Position numbers and translations under genes: made by a program. The notes beneath the pieces are model-generated. The model was not told the DNA's origin and ran no database searches. It saw only the letters and a program-made list of their open reading frames with translations. Of a DNA stretch of 64,000 nt, positions 18,873 through 29,098 are shown in pieces. The stretch's first letter is position 1. The number at the start of each line of letters is the position of its first letter. This DNA is from Leisingera thetidis (GTDB taxonomy: Bacteria; Pseudomonadota; Alphaproteobacteria; Rhodobacterales; Rhodobacteraceae), in the NCBI RefSeq assembly GCF_025857195.1, contig NZ_CP109787.1, positions 685,501 to 749,500 of the forward strand, read 5' to 3'.

Positions 18873-21181
18873 TTGCCTTCTCCTGCGGCCAGATGGGCCA
18901 GAACCTGATCGCGCGGCCCGTCCACCACCATCCGGCCCGACTGCAGGATCAATGTGCGGTTGGTGAGCGACAGGATCGGCATCCGGTGGGTGGCGATTAC
19001 CGCGGTGCGGCCCTCCAGCCAAGTCTCCAGACGGCTGACGAGGGTGCGTTCCAGGGTCTGATCCAGTGCGGCAGTGGGTTCATCCAGCAGCACGACGGAC
19101 GGGTCCTGCAACCACAGCCGCGCCCAGCCGATCGACTGGCGCTGGCCGATCGACAGCCCGTGGCCGCCGTCGCTGATCTCCAGGTCCAGCCCCTTGTGGT
19201 GGCTGCGCACATGGGCACCGAGGCCTGCGAATTCCAGCGCCTCCATCAGCCGCTCGTCATCGCGCTCCAGCTGGTTGAGGTTCAGGTTGTCGCGCAGGGT
19301 GCCGGCAAACAGGCGGACGTCCTGGCTGAGGTAGCCGATGTTTGCGCGCAGGTCGCGGGGGTCGATCTGCGCCATGTCGGTGCCGTCCAGCAGAATCCGC
19401 CCCCGGTCGGGCGCATAAAGACCTGACAGCAGCTTGAGCAGGGTGGATTTTCCAGAGCCATTGACACCCAGTACCGCGACCCGCTGGCCGGGCGTGACCG
19501 CAACCGCCTGCACATCCACGGTAGGGGCGGCGTCGTCGTCGTAGCGGAACAGGATGTCGCGCAGTTCGAACCGGCCCTCGACCTTTTGGCGGCGCAGGTA
19601 GGTGCGTTCCTTTTCTTTCTCCTGCGGCGCCTGGGCGATGGCGTCCAGTCCTTCCAGCGCCGCCTTGACGTTGCTCCAGCGCGCCAGCGTGGCGGCGAAC
19701 TGGGTCAGCGGCGCCAGCGTGCGGCTGGTCAGGATGCCGGTGGCGATGATGGTGCCGACGGTGAATTCGCCGGCAAACACCAAGAGCGTGCCCAGCACCA
19801 CGGCGGTGATGTAGGTGGCCTGCTGCACCCCTTGCGACCAGTAGGTGAGGGCGCTGGACAGCTTGCGCTGCTCGGTTGCGGAATGCGACGACAGTGTGTT
19901 CAGCTCATCCCACAGCCGCAGCACCCGTTCTTCGCCGCGCTGGGTCTTCACGGTGTCGAGCTCGGTCACCACTTCATGCAGCAGCCGGCCCGCTTTGGCG
20001 TTTGCGCCTTGGGTTTGGCGGGTCAGCGCGATCATCTTCTTCTGCATGAAATAGGCAGGCAGCAGCATCAGGATGCCGCCGGCGATGATCACCCAGACTA
20101 CCGGGCCCGCAATCGAGGCCACCAGCAGCAGGAAGACAGCGATAAAGGGAATATCGGCGAGCGTGGAGATGGTGGAGGAAGTGAAAAACTCCCTCACCGA
20201 ACTGAAGTCGCGCATGGCGGCAAACAGGCCGGAGGGCGGCAGCGGCTTCTTGTCCGAGCGCATGCCGATCAGGCGGCGCATCAGGTTGTGCTGCACCGAC
20301 AGCTCGATCTGGCGGCCTGCGGCATCGGTCAGGCGCGCGCGGGCCAGTTTCAGCATTGCTTCCAGAGCAATGGCGAGGAAGGCGCCGACGGCCAGCACCC
20401 ACAGCGTGGCGTGCGACTGATGCGGCACCACCCGGTCATAGACCTGCAAGCTGAACAGCGCGACCGAGACCGCCAGGATGTTGGCCACCAACGAGCCGAG
20501 CATGATCTCGCCCACCTGGCGGCGGTATTTCGGGAACTCGCTCCAGAACCAATGGCCCGGATCGATCTGCGGCGTGTGTTTTGCCGCCATCTGCTTGAGC
20601 GAGGGGCGGGCCGACAGCACGGTGCCGGTGAAATAGGGGCTGAACTCTGCCAGCGGCACCTCAGTGCGGTTGTCCGCACAGGAGGTGTCGTAGATGGTCA
20701 GCGCGTCTTCGGCCTGGCTCAGCACCAGCACGCATTGGCCGCCGGACATGACCGCCAGTGCCGGCCACAGGGCCGGGTTCAGCGCTTGCTTTTCCAGGAC
20801 CCTGGGCTGCAGCCCGGCCGAATGCACTGCCTTGGCCAGCGTGTGCAGGGACAGATCGCCGGGGGTCTCGCTCCACAGGAACGCGGCGATGTCGCTGACC
20901 GGCACTTCGCAGCCCTTCAGCGCGGCGAGAGTGGCGACCAGGCTGGCGCGGTGCTGAATGCGCGCGGCGGCGCCCTCCAGCAGCGAGCCGACTTCGGGCT
21001 GGGCCTCCTGCGGCTGCGGCTTTGCTTTCGGCTTGGGGGCTGGTGCCGGAGCAGGGGAGTTTGCCGCCGGTCTGATGTCCGGGACTGATCCGGCGCTGCC
21101 GGCAGCGGGCACGGCCCGCAGCACCGGCTTTTTGCCGGAGGCGGGCAGCGGACGGGGCGGCTTTTGCGTCGTATCGTTCAA
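18869..21181 (-). CDS. Type I secretion ABC transporter (LapB-like)
   Basis: A 770-residue exporter. A Pro/Ala-rich leader (~70 residues) precedes a C39-like domain that lacks the catalytic Cys, as in LapB/HlyB-type exporters of large adhesins. It is followed by a six-helix membrane domain (about 220-510) and an ATPase domain with Walker A GVNGSGKSTLLKLLSG, signature LSIGQRQSIGWARL and Walker B VVLLDEPTAALD. It exports substrates in one step with HlyD and TolC. Its start overlaps the tolC-like gene stop by 4 bases. The adjacent adhesin is the obvious substrate. Confidence 0.95.
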   Translation of the reverse strand: MNDTTQKPPRPLPASGKKPVLRAVPAAGSAGSVPDIRPAANSPAPAPAPKPKAKPQPQEAQPEVGSLLEGAAARIQHRASLVATLAALKGCEVPVSDIAAFLWSETPGDLSLHTLAKAVHSAGLQPRVLEKQALNPALWPALAVMSGGQCVLVLSQAEDALTIYDTSCADNRTEVPLAEFSPYFTGTVLSARPSLKQMAAKHTPQIDPGHWFWSEFPKYRRQVGEIMLGSLVANILAVSVALFSLQVYDRVVPHQSHATLWVLAVGAFLAIALEAMLKLARARLTDAAGRQIELSVQHNLMRRLIGMRSDKKPLPPSGLFAAMRDFSSVREFFTSSTISTLADIPFIAVFLLLVASIAGPVVWVIIAGGILMLLPAYFMQKKMIALTRQTQGANAKAGRLLHEVVTELDTVKTQRGEERVLRLWDELNTLSSHSATEQRKLSSALTYWSQGVQQATYITAVVLGTLLVFAGEFTVGTIIATGILTSRTLAPLTQFAATLARWSNVKAALEGLDAIAQAPQEKEKERTYLRRQKVEGRFELRDILFRYDDDAAPTVDVQAVAVTPGQRVAVLGVNGSGKSTLLKLLSGLYAPDRGRILLDGTDMAQIDPRDLRANIGYLSQDVRLFAGTLRDNLNLNQLERDDERLMEALEFAGLGAHVRSHHKGLDLEISDGGHGLSIGQRQSIGWARLWLQDPSVVLLDEPTAALDQTLERTLVSRLETWLEGRTAVIATHRMPILSLTNRTLILQSGRMVVDGPRDQVLAHLAAGEGK

Positions 21182-22470
21182 ATCTTGTCCCCATCGGCCA
21201 GCAGCCCCAGGCCGCGCGCCAGCTGCAGCTGGATCAGCACCACTTCATATTTTGCCTCGATATAGGCCTGCTCGCGGCGCACCAGCTCCTCATAGACCTG
21301 GATCACCTCCATCACCGGCCGCTGGCCGGCCTCGAACTGCTTCTGGAACAGGGTGTAGGTCTCGCGGCTGCGGCGCACCAGCGCGGCCGTCTCAGCCTCC
21401 TGGCGCCGGTAGGAGGCGATCTGCTGCACCTGGCGGCTGTAGGTGCGGCGGGCGGCCTCCTCGGCCTCGCCGATCTGGCGGGTGGCGGCCTCCTTGGTGG
21501 CTTCCAGCGCCTGAATGGCGGCGGGCGTGCCCAGACCCAGCGGCTGCCCAACGCCCAGCGTCAGGCCGGCGCCTGAGCCGTCGGTGGTCACATTGCCTGC
21601 GGCCGAAACCTGCGGCAGCAGGCCGGCGCGGCCGGACTTGGCCTGGGCTATGGTGCGGTCCGCTTCGGCACCGGCCCTGAGCACGGAGAGGAACTGCACC
21701 TGCTCCGGCGGGGTGCCGATTTCCAGATGCGCGGGTTTTTGCGGGAAGGACCGGCCGGTCATCGCCTGCAGCTCTGCACGCGCGGTGGCGGCGGCGTCCC
21801 GGGCGGTGGCCGAGGCGGTGCGGATGCCGCTGATCTTGCTGTCCACCACATTGAGGTCGGCGCGGTCGGAGACGCCGCCATCGACCCGGCCCTGCACAAT
21901 CCGGCGGAATTCCTGCATCCGCTGCAGCGCGCGGCTGCCATAGGCGGCCTTTTCGTCACCGCGCAGCGCCGCGGCATAAAGGCCGACTGCAGTTTCGACC
22001 CGGCTGTTCATGTCCTCAGACAGGCTGACTGCGGCCACCTCGACATCGGCGGCGGCAAATGCGCGTTCGGCCTTGCGGCGGCCGTTGTCGAACAGAACCT
22101 GTTCTATCAGCAGCCCCGCGACCAGGTCGCCCAAGTCGGTCAGGCTGACCGACGGGCCCAGTGTCGGCAGCCAGTTCTTGGAGGCGGCCTCGGCGCGCAG
22201 CTTGGCGCTGATCAGCTCCGCTTCGGCCGCGCGGGAGGAAGCGGCAATGGCGGCTTCGGCCACCTGGCCGTAGGCGCTGTCCCGTGCCAGCAGCGAGCGG
22301 CGCTCCATCAGCTGGCGGATTACCTCGGAAGAGGTCTCGCCTGATTGTGCGAAATTGCTGCGCGGAGCAGTGGCCGCAGTGCTTTCGGACCCGCCGAACG
22401 GCAGGGTCTGGGCGCATGCCGACAGGCTGCACATCGCTGCGATGGCGCAAAGAAAGCGTGCCGGTTGCAT
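21178..22470 (-). CDS. TolC-family outer-membrane channel
   Basis: A 430-residue outer-membrane efflux/secretion protein of the type I system. The N-terminus MQPARFLCAIAAMCSLSACAQ carries a lipobox-like LSAC, so it is probably a lipoprotein. Helical repeats such as SSRAAEAELISAKLRAEAASK and the C-terminal half with QVQQIASYRRQEAE fit the two-fold repeated TolC fold. It lies between the adhesin and the ABC exporter and is coupled to the latter by a 4-base overlap. Confidence 0.92.
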   Translation of the reverse strand: MQPARFLCAIAAMCSLSACAQTLPFGGSESTAATAPRSNFAQSGETSSEVIRQLMERRSLLARDSAYGQVAEAAIAASSRAAEAELISAKLRAEAASKNWLPTLGPSVSLTDLGDLVAGLLIEQVLFDNGRRKAERAFAAADVEVAAVSLSEDMNSRVETAVGLYAAALRGDEKAAYGSRALQRMQEFRRIVQGRVDGGVSDRADLNVVDSKISGIRTASATARDAAATARAELQAMTGRSFPQKPAHLEIGTPPEQVQFLSVLRAGAEADRTIAQAKSGRAGLLPQVSAAGNVTTDGSGAGLTLGVGQPLGLGTPAAIQALEATKEAATRQIGEAEEAARRTYSRQVQQIASYRRQEAETAALVRRSRETYTLFQKQFEAGQRPVMEVIQVYEELVRREQAYIEAKYEVVLIQLQLARGLGLLADGDKI

Positions 22471-22510
22471 TCTGCCCTATGCCCTTTTGTTCAAGGCTTC
22501 TGATGTATTG

Positions 22511-22536
22511 GGCCCGGCAGCAGAAACCGCCGGGCC
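22511..22536. terminator. Hairpin between adhesin and transporter genes
   Basis: Perfect 8-bp arms GGCCCGGC (22511-22518) and GCCGGGCC (22529-22536), 6 bases after the adhesin stop on the minus strand and without a T-run. It is a likely partial terminator or 3'-end stabiliser that would let adhesin transcripts exceed those of the secretion machinery. Confidence 0.55.
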
Positions 22537-22542
22537 GGTAGA

Positions 22543-25074
22543 TCAGATCACGACGTTGACGTCTTCGTCGACAACCAGAGAGGTGCCGTCGTCGCCAATG
22601 GTGTAGACGTTGTAGGTCTCGCCATCGATGGTCTCGGTGCCGTCGGCAGTTGCCCCGGTTATGGTGAGCGTGTCATCTGCCCCGCCGTGCACGGTCAGGG
22701 TGTCGGAGTTGCCCGACAGCGCTTTGATGTCCGCTTCGGTCAGGGTCAGGTCGACGGCATCCGCATGCACCAGGTTCAGCTCGTCGATGTTGAACTGCGA
22801 CAGGCCTGCGTGATCCAGAACATCCGCGTCCGCGCCGTCCTCAAGGACCACCATGGTGCCGGAGCTGTTGCCGGCGTCATCCACCCGGTTGACGACCAGA
22901 TGCGATCCGTCCGGCACGTCGGCGTCGAAGTCGAACAGGGTCCTGCCGTTGCCGAGGTCGGTTTCGGTGCCGGTCACATCGGACACACCGCCGGCGCTGG
23001 TCAGCTCATGCGCAGTGTCGCCGGCTTCGAAGTCGTCGCTGAAAAAGCCGCTGACGCCTGCGCCGGTGCTGATTACATCGCCGATGTCCGGTGCGTCGTA
23101 TTCGGTGTCGACCTCAAAGGTTTCGGTCAGGGTCTGCGTGTTGCCGGCGGCATCGGTCGCGGTGATCTCCGCCCGGCTGGTGTAGGTGCCGCCGGGCAGG
23201 TCGCCGGCTTCGAATGCGGCGCTCCAGTTGCCATCGGCATCCACGGTGGCGGTCCGGGTCACCCCTTCGACCGTGACCTCGACAACCGACCCGGGTTCCA
23301 CCGTGCCGGTCATGGTGAGGCCGGCAGTGCGTTCCGCCAGATTCACCACGTCATCATCGGTCTGCTCGCTGTCTGCGGTGAAGGGTGAAACCTCCGTGTC
23401 GATTGCCACGCTGTCGGTGATTTCCGCAGTATTGCCCGCGGCATCCGTGGCCGTCACGACAATGTCCGCGTCATAGCTGCCCTTGGCAATGTCGGAGGCC
23501 GCAAAATCCGCGCTCCAGTTGCCGTCCGCGTCCACCGTGGCGGTTTGCGTCGCATCGCCCAGTTGCACCACTACGGTCGAGCCCGGTTCCACCGTGCCGG
23601 TCAGGGTCACGCCGTCGCTGCGTTCCGATTTGTTGACGGTGTTGTCGCCTTCGATGCTGCCGGACTCAAGGGTGAGGGGGTCAACCAATGTGTCCACCTG
23701 CAGATCGGCGGTTGCCGTCGCAGTGTTGCCGGCCTCGTCTGTCGAGGTCACGCTGACCGTGGTGCCGTACTCCCCGGCCGGCAGCGAGCCCGCTTCGAAT
23801 TCGGCGGCCCAGTTGCCGTCTGCATCAACCGTGGCGGAACGGGTGACGCCCTCAACGGTGACGCTGACTGCTGCGCCCGGCTCGCCGGTGCCGGTCAGTG
23901 TCAGACCGGCTGCGGCTTCGGCGTTGTTGACCAGATCGTCGCCGCCGGCCTGGCCGGAATCAATCTCCACCGATGTCGTGGTATCCACGCGGATGGTCCC
24001 GGTGACAGTATCCGTGTTGCCAAAGGCATCGGTCGCCGTCGCCGTCACTTCGGAGTCGTATTCACCGGAGGCAATTTCAGATGCGGCGAAGTCCGCGCTC
24101 CAAGTGCCTGCGTCAGTTGCGGTCACCGTCCGGGTAACGCCTTGGAAGGTGACTTCGACGGTTGCACCTGCTTCGGCGGTGCCGGTCAGCGTTACGCCAT
24201 CGGCGGCCTCTTCGGCGTTGATCATGTCGTCGCCGCCAGCCTGGCCGTCGTCGAGCGCGACATCCGCAACAGTGTCGATCACCACTGCCGGCCCGTCCAG
24301 GTCGAACTCGGTGCCATTCGGATCAGTGACGTGAACGGTGGAATCGTAGTTGCCGTCTGCGGGCAGGTCATCCACCGGGAAGGCAACTTCCCAATTGCCG
24401 TCATCATCCACTGTCGTGGTCGCGGTTGAGGTGCCGACTGTGACTGTGACCTCGGAGCCCGGCGCGCCGGTGCCGGTGATTTCCACCGGTTCCGTGGTCG
24501 AGCCGGAAACCGGGTACGTTGCATCCGGGTTGTCAACTGTCGGAACGATGCCGTTCGTGCCGCCGCCGCCGCCGCCGTCTCCACCGCCGCCGCCGGCAAC
24601 AACCGCGGCGCCGACCACCCCTGCGGCAGCCCCGGCCGCGCCCAGCCCGCCGAACAGCGGTGCGGCCAGCGGTGCCACCACCGGCTCGATCCGGTCGACG
24701 TCGAGGAACACCATTTCGTCATAGGCGCTCCACTTGCCCGTCAGATCAAGCGGTTCATAGGTGGCAAACAGCATGCCGCTGGATTTATCTTCCAGCACCA
24801 CTTCGATGAATTCGCCTTCCTGGCTGAGGAACAGGTTCTTGCCGCCCGCGGCGTCGTATGAATAGTAGTTTTCCAGCACCAGCTCCTGGCCGTTCGCCAG
24901 GGCAATGTGCAGGTCGCCGCCCTGACGGGCGTAACTTTCGACATCTGCCGGGCTGAGGTTCAGCGAGATATCTTTGGCTTGGGCGGCATCAATGCGCGCC
25001 GGTGTGCCTTCGGAGAAATTCCCATGCTGTGTAGTGCCCGCCATATCGCGGGTAATAAATGCGACCGTGCTCAT
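22543..25074 (-). CDS. Ig-like-repeat surface adhesin, type I secretion substrate
   Basis: An 843-residue acidic secreted protein. Residues 1-130 form a BapA-prefix-like N-terminal domain (up to FLDVDRIEPVV), then an Ala/Gly hinge with a Gly-rich run near 165, then about five bacterial Ig-like repeats of ~98 residues from about 190 to 670, each carrying a GVTLTGT...ATVDADGNWSADF-type core. The C-terminal ~170 residues contain LTVHGGADDTLTI and end DEDVNVVI, resembling type I secretion target regions. No signal peptide and no run of RTX nonapeptides is seen. It is the first gene of the operon with its exporter and probably mediates adhesion or biofilm formation. Confidence 0.9.
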   Translation of the reverse strand: MSTVAFITRDMAGTTQHGNFSEGTPARIDAAQAKDISLNLSPADVESYARQGGDLHIALANGQELVLENYYSYDAAGGKNLFLSQEGEFIEVVLEDKSSGMLFATYEPLDLTGKWSAYDEMVFLDVDRIEPVVAPLAAPLFGGLGAAGAAAGVVGAAVVAGGGGGDGGGGGGTNGIVPTVDNPDATYPVSGSTTEPVEITGTGAPGSEVTVTVGTSTATTTVDDDGNWEVAFPVDDLPADGNYDSTVHVTDPNGTEFDLDGPAVVIDTVADVALDDGQAGGDDMINAEEAADGVTLTGTAEAGATVEVTFQGVTRTVTATDAGTWSADFAASEIASGEYDSEVTATATDAFGNTDTVTGTIRVDTTTSVEIDSGQAGGDDLVNNAEAAAGLTLTGTGEPGAAVSVTVEGVTRSATVDADGNWAAEFEAGSLPAGEYGTTVSVTSTDEAGNTATATADLQVDTLVDPLTLESGSIEGDNTVNKSERSDGVTLTGTVEPGSTVVVQLGDATQTATVDADGNWSADFAASDIAKGSYDADIVVTATDAAGNTAEITDSVAIDTEVSPFTADSEQTDDDVVNLAERTAGLTMTGTVEPGSVVEVTVEGVTRTATVDADGNWSAAFEAGDLPGGTYTSRAEITATDAAGNTQTLTETFEVDTEYDAPDIGDVISTGAGVSGFFSDDFEAGDTAHELTSAGGVSDVTGTETDLGNGRTLFDFDADVPDGSHLVVNRVDDAGNSSGTMVVLEDGADADVLDHAGLSQFNIDELNLVHADAVDLTLTEADIKALSGNSDTLTVHGGADDTLTITGATADGTETIDGETYNVYTIGDDGTSLVVDEDVNVVI

Positions 25075-25807
25075 TAGTGTTACCGCTTATCTGTTCGCGG
25101 CGGTGCCATAATCCGGCGCGCGCTGCGTGGTTCCGTTGCCTGTAGTTTTGCCAAGCGGCCGTCTTTCGCGGCCATTTTGGGGCCATACTGTGACAATTTT
25201 AGTTAAGCTGTCCAGTACATGGGCGCCGCGGTTGAAGCAGATTTGGTGGCGACCGTGTCTTGTCTGCCGCATATATTTTAAGGTTTTTCACGACACTGTG
25301 ATGGAGCGCCTCCGCCCGTCATGCCGGGATGTGACGGCAGTTCCGGCAGACCGAGCATTGGAAGCGCAGGTTTTTCAAGCTGCGGAACACTGCAAGGGCG
25401 ACTTGATCCGCGCCCCTTCTATCCTTGATGGAAATATATGCGGAAGCCCTTGAAATGCCGCGTTGCAGAAGGGCCGTTCCGAGAGGGGGATCGCCGCGAT
25501 GTGAAGAAAATTTCCCGCAAAAGTTTCTGGCAATTAATTAAAAGTACACCACTTTCAGATAGGAAGAAGTTCGTAATTGGTGTAAGCTCGAGAGTAAGTA
25601 ACACGACGCCGACAGCCCTGGACTCCGGGCGCAGGCCGCCGCCAAGAGCGGCCAGCCGGACGTATGACGCCAGCAGCGGCGCCGAGCAGAAATCAGAACT
25701 CAACACTGACGCGGACACCCTTGCCCACGTGCTGGGCACTCTCTGTCCGTGCGCGAATTCATACGCCAGGAGGAACGGCGCCAGTTAACCAGGAGGCTTG
25801 ATCCAAG
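25075..25807. other. 733-bp divergent regulatory region
   Basis: It separates the adhesin operon from prkA. It includes an A+T-rich stretch at about 25,510-25,610, unusual for this DNA, that probably holds promoter elements. Small frames here look like chance ORFs. A GGAGG lies 12 bases before the prkA ATG. Confidence 0.45.
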
Positions 25808-27742
25808 ATGAAAGACATTGCCGAACTTTTTGCAGAGCAGTACGGCGAAACCCGCGAGCAGGAGATGCCGCTGCAGGAGTATTTGAACGCCTGCCGCGAC
25901 GATCCAAGCCTGTACGCGAACGTCGCCGAGAGGATGCTGAAGGCAATTGGCGAAGAGGAGCTGGTGGACACGTCCAAGGACTCCCGGCTCGGGCCAATCT
26001 TTCAGAACCGAACGATCAAGCGCTACAGCGCCTTCCACGACTTCTATGGCATGGAAGACACGATTGAGCGGATCGTCGGCTACTTCCGCCACGCCGCGCA
26101 AGGTCTGGAAGAGCGCAAGCAGATCCTCTATCTGCTGGGGCCGGTCGGCGGCGGCAAATCCTCGCTGGCGGAACGGCTGAAGCGCCTGATGGAGGACCAG
26201 CCGATCTATGTTCTGAAGGCCGGCAATCAGGTATCGCCGATCTTCGAAAGCCCCCTGGGCCTGTTCGACCCGGTCCGCATGGGCAAGGTTCTGGAAGAGG
26301 AATACGGCATCGCCCAGCACCGGCTGCCCGGGCTGATGTCGCCTTGGGCCGTGCAGCGGCTGGATGAATTTGACGGCGATATCAACAAGTTTTCGGTTGT
26401 GCGCCTGTACCCGTCGCGGCTGCGCCGGATCTGTGTCGCCAAGGTCGAGCCGGGGGATGAGAACAATCAGGACATCTCGACCCTGGTCGGCAAGGTCGAC
26501 ATCCGCCAGCTGGAGCATTTCAGCCAGGACAACCCGGATGCCTACAGCTTCTCCGGTGGCCTGAACCGGGCGACCCAGGGGGTTCTGGAATTCGTCGAGA
26601 TGTTCAAGGCGCCGATCAAGATGCTGCACCCGCTGCTGACGGCGACCCAGGAAGGCAACTACATGGGCACCGAAAGCTTTGGTGCGATCCCGTTCAATGG
26701 CCTGATCCTGGCCCATTCCAATGAAAGCGAATGGCAGTCCTTCAAAAACAACAAGAACAATGAGGCCTTCATCGACCGGGTGTCGATCGTCAAGGTGCCC
26801 TATTGCCTGCGCGTCTCCGACGAGTCGATGATTTATGACAAGCTGATCGAGCACAGCGAGCTGCGCGACGCCCCCTGTGCGCCGGAGACGCTGAAGATCC
26901 TCAGCCGGTTCTCGGTGCTGACCCGCCTGAAGCCGCATGAAAACTCGAACCTCTACTCGAAGATGCGGGTCTATGACGGCGAGAGCCTGAAGGACACCGA
27001 TCCCAAGGCCAAGACGGTGCAGGAATACCAGGACCGGGCCGGCGTGGACGAGGGCATGAACGGCATCTCGACCCGTTTCGCCTTCAAGGTGCTCTCCACC
27101 ACCTTCAACTTCGACACCAACGAGGTGGCGGCGGATCCGGTGCACCTGATGTATGTGCTGGAGCAGATGATCAAGCGCGAGCAGTTCCCGCAGGAGACGG
27201 AACAGAAGTACCTTGAGTTCATCAAGACCGAGCTGGCGCCGCGCTATGAGGAGTTCATCGGCAACGAGATCCAGAAGGCGTACCTCGAAAGCTATACCGA
27301 ATACGGCCAGAACGTGTTTGACCGCTACATCTCCTATGCCGACGCCTGGATCGAGGAGCAGGACTACAAGGACCCCGATACCGGCCAGCTCTACAACCGC
27401 GAGGTTCTGGATGCGGAGCTCAGCAAGATCGAAAAGCCGGTCGGCATCGCCAACCCCAAGGATTTCCGCAACGAGGTCGTCAAATTTGCCCTGCGCCACC
27501 GCGCAAACACCGGCAAGAATCCGGCCTGGAACTCCTATGAGAAGCTGCGCGACGTGATCGAGAAGCACATGTTCAGCCAGGTCGAGGAACTGCTGCCGGT
27601 GATTTCCTTCGGGTCCAAGAAGGACAGCAAGACCGAAGGCAAGCATCAGGAGTTCGTCGAGCGGATGCGCGGCCATGGCTATACCGACCGCCAGGTGCGG
27701 CGTCTGGTCGAATGGTACATGCGCGTCAACAAGGCGGGCTAA
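25808..27742 (+). CDS. prkA: PrkA AAA+ serine protein kinase
   Basis: A 644-residue cytoplasmic protein with an N-terminal AAA+ domain whose Walker A is GPVGGGKSS at residues 111-119 (K117), and a C-terminal kinase-like PrkA domain. The lead segment QNRTIKRYSAFHDFYGMEDTIERIV is typical of the family. PrkA (YeaG) forms a conserved module with YeaH and SpoVR-family proteins and is linked to stress and nutrient-limitation responses in proteobacteria. It starts a three-gene cluster with yeaH 18 bases downstream. Confidence 0.96.
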   Translation: MKDIAELFAEQYGETREQEMPLQEYLNACRDDPSLYANVAERMLKAIGEEELVDTSKDSRLGPIFQNRTIKRYSAFHDFYGMEDTIERIVGYFRHAAQGLEERKQILYLLGPVGGGKSSLAERLKRLMEDQPIYVLKAGNQVSPIFESPLGLFDPVRMGKVLEEEYGIAQHRLPGLMSPWAVQRLDEFDGDINKFSVVRLYPSRLRRICVAKVEPGDENNQDISTLVGKVDIRQLEHFSQDNPDAYSFSGGLNRATQGVLEFVEMFKAPIKMLHPLLTATQEGNYMGTESFGAIPFNGLILAHSNESEWQSFKNNKNNEAFIDRVSIVKVPYCLRVSDESMIYDKLIEHSELRDAPCAPETLKILSRFSVLTRLKPHENSNLYSKMRVYDGESLKDTDPKAKTVQEYQDRAGVDEGMNGISTRFAFKVLSTTFNFDTNEVAADPVHLMYVLEQMIKREQFPQETEQKYLEFIKTELAPRYEEFIGNEIQKAYLESYTEYGQNVFDRYISYADAWIEEQDYKDPDTGQLYNREVLDAELSKIEKPVGIANPKDFRNEVVKFALRHRANTGKNPAWNSYEKLRDVIEKHMFSQVEELLPVISFGSKKDSKTEGKHQEFVERMRGHGYTDRQVRRLVEWYMRVNKAG

Positions 27743-27760
27743 AGAGGAGCGCTGTGGCAC

Positions 27761-29098
27761 ATGCATCATTTCATCGACAGGCGCGCAAATCCGAAGGGCA
27801 AGAGCCTCGGGAACCGCCAGCGGTTCCTGCGGCGGGCCCGGGAGAACATTAAGGAGCGCGTCGACCAGTCGGTCCGGGGAAAATCGATCCAAAGCGGAAG
27901 CGGTGTCCCGGACGAAGGCGAAAAGGTCACCATCCCGACACGGGGGCTGAAGGAGCCGCGGTTCTTTCATTCCTCCAAGGGCGGGCTCCGCCGCCATGTC
28001 TTGCCCGGCAACAAGGATTTTGTTGTCGGCGACACCATCAAGCGCCCGCAGGGCGGAGCCGGCGAGGGCGGCCGCAAGGCCTCCGAGGACGGCGATGGCG
28101 AGGACGAGTTTTCCTTCACCCTGACCCAGGAGGAATACCTGGAAATCCTGTTCGACGGGCTGGAACTGCCGGACCTGGTCGAGAAGGCCACGGTGGAGAC
28201 CGAAACCATCGGCACCCGCCGCGCCGGTCTGACCACGGCCGGGACGCCCAACAACCTCAACCTGGTGCGCACCATGCGCAACTCTCTGGGCCGCCGGATC
28301 GCATTGCAGCGGCCCACGACAAAATCCCAGCGGGATCTGGAGGAGCAGATCGCCGAACTGGAAGCGCTGGAAGAGCGCACCCCGCCGCAGGAGGCATTTC
28401 TGGAAGAGCTGAAGAAGCGGCTGGAAGGGATCATCCGCAAGCGCAAGGTGGTCGGCTATATCGACCCGCTGGATCTGCGCTACGATACCTTTGTGCCGGA
28501 GAAGATCCGCAACTCGCGCGCGGTGGTGTTCTGCCTGATGGATGTCTCCGGTTCCATGCAGGAACGGGAAAAGGATCTGGCCAAGCGTTTCTTCCTGCTG
28601 CTGCACCTGTTCCTGGAGCGCTGCTACGAGCACACCGAGCTGGTGTTCGTGCGCCACACCCATCACGCCCAGGAAGTGGATGAGGAAACCTTCTTCTATG
28701 CACGTGAAACCGGCGGCACCATCGTGTCCACCGCGCTGGAGAAGATGAAGGAGATCATCGAAGAGCGTTATCCGCCGGATGAATGGAATATCTACGGCGC
28801 CCAGGCCTCTGACGGCGAGAATTTCGGCAATGACTCGGTGCGCTGCAAGAACCTGCTGCTGAAGGAGCTGCTGCCGGTCAGCCAGTTCTACGCCTACGTG
28901 GAGATCGTTGATGAGGCGGCGGAAATGCTGCTCAACAATCCGGAAGCAGGCGAAGACCTGTGGCAGAACTACCGCGAAGTGAAGGAGCAGGCCCAGCATT
29001 TTGAAATGCAGCGGGTGTCGCAGCCCGGCCATATTTATCCGATTTTCCGGGAGTTCTTCCTTCCCAAGGTGAAAGGGGCGCAGAATGCAGGCAGTTAG
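27761..29098 (+). CDS. yeaH: YeaH/YhbH family protein (DUF444) with VWA domain
   Basis: A 445-residue protein. The N-terminus MHHFIDRRANPKGKSLGNRQ is characteristic. A von Willebrand A domain in the second half carries a complete MIDAS start D261-x-S263-x-S265 (LMDVSGSM). Family members act with PrkA in stress physiology; the biochemical role is unresolved. It overlaps the spoVR start by 14 bases, so the two are translationally coupled. Confidence 0.95.
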   Translation: MHHFIDRRANPKGKSLGNRQRFLRRARENIKERVDQSVRGKSIQSGSGVPDEGEKVTIPTRGLKEPRFFHSSKGGLRRHVLPGNKDFVVGDTIKRPQGGAGEGGRKASEDGDGEDEFSFTLTQEEYLEILFDGLELPDLVEKATVETETIGTRRAGLTTAGTPNNLNLVRTMRNSLGRRIALQRPTTKSQRDLEEQIAELEALEERTPPQEAFLEELKKRLEGIIRKRKVVGYIDPLDLRYDTFVPEKIRNSRAVVFCLMDVSGSMQEREKDLAKRFFLLLHLFLERCYEHTELVFVRHTHHAQEVDEETFFYARETGGTIVSTALEKMKEIIEERYPPDEWNIYGAQASDGENFGNDSVRCKNLLLKELLPVSQFYAYVEIVDEAAEMLLNNPEAGEDLWQNYREVKEQAQHFEMQRVSQPGHIYPIFREFFLPKVKGAQNAGS

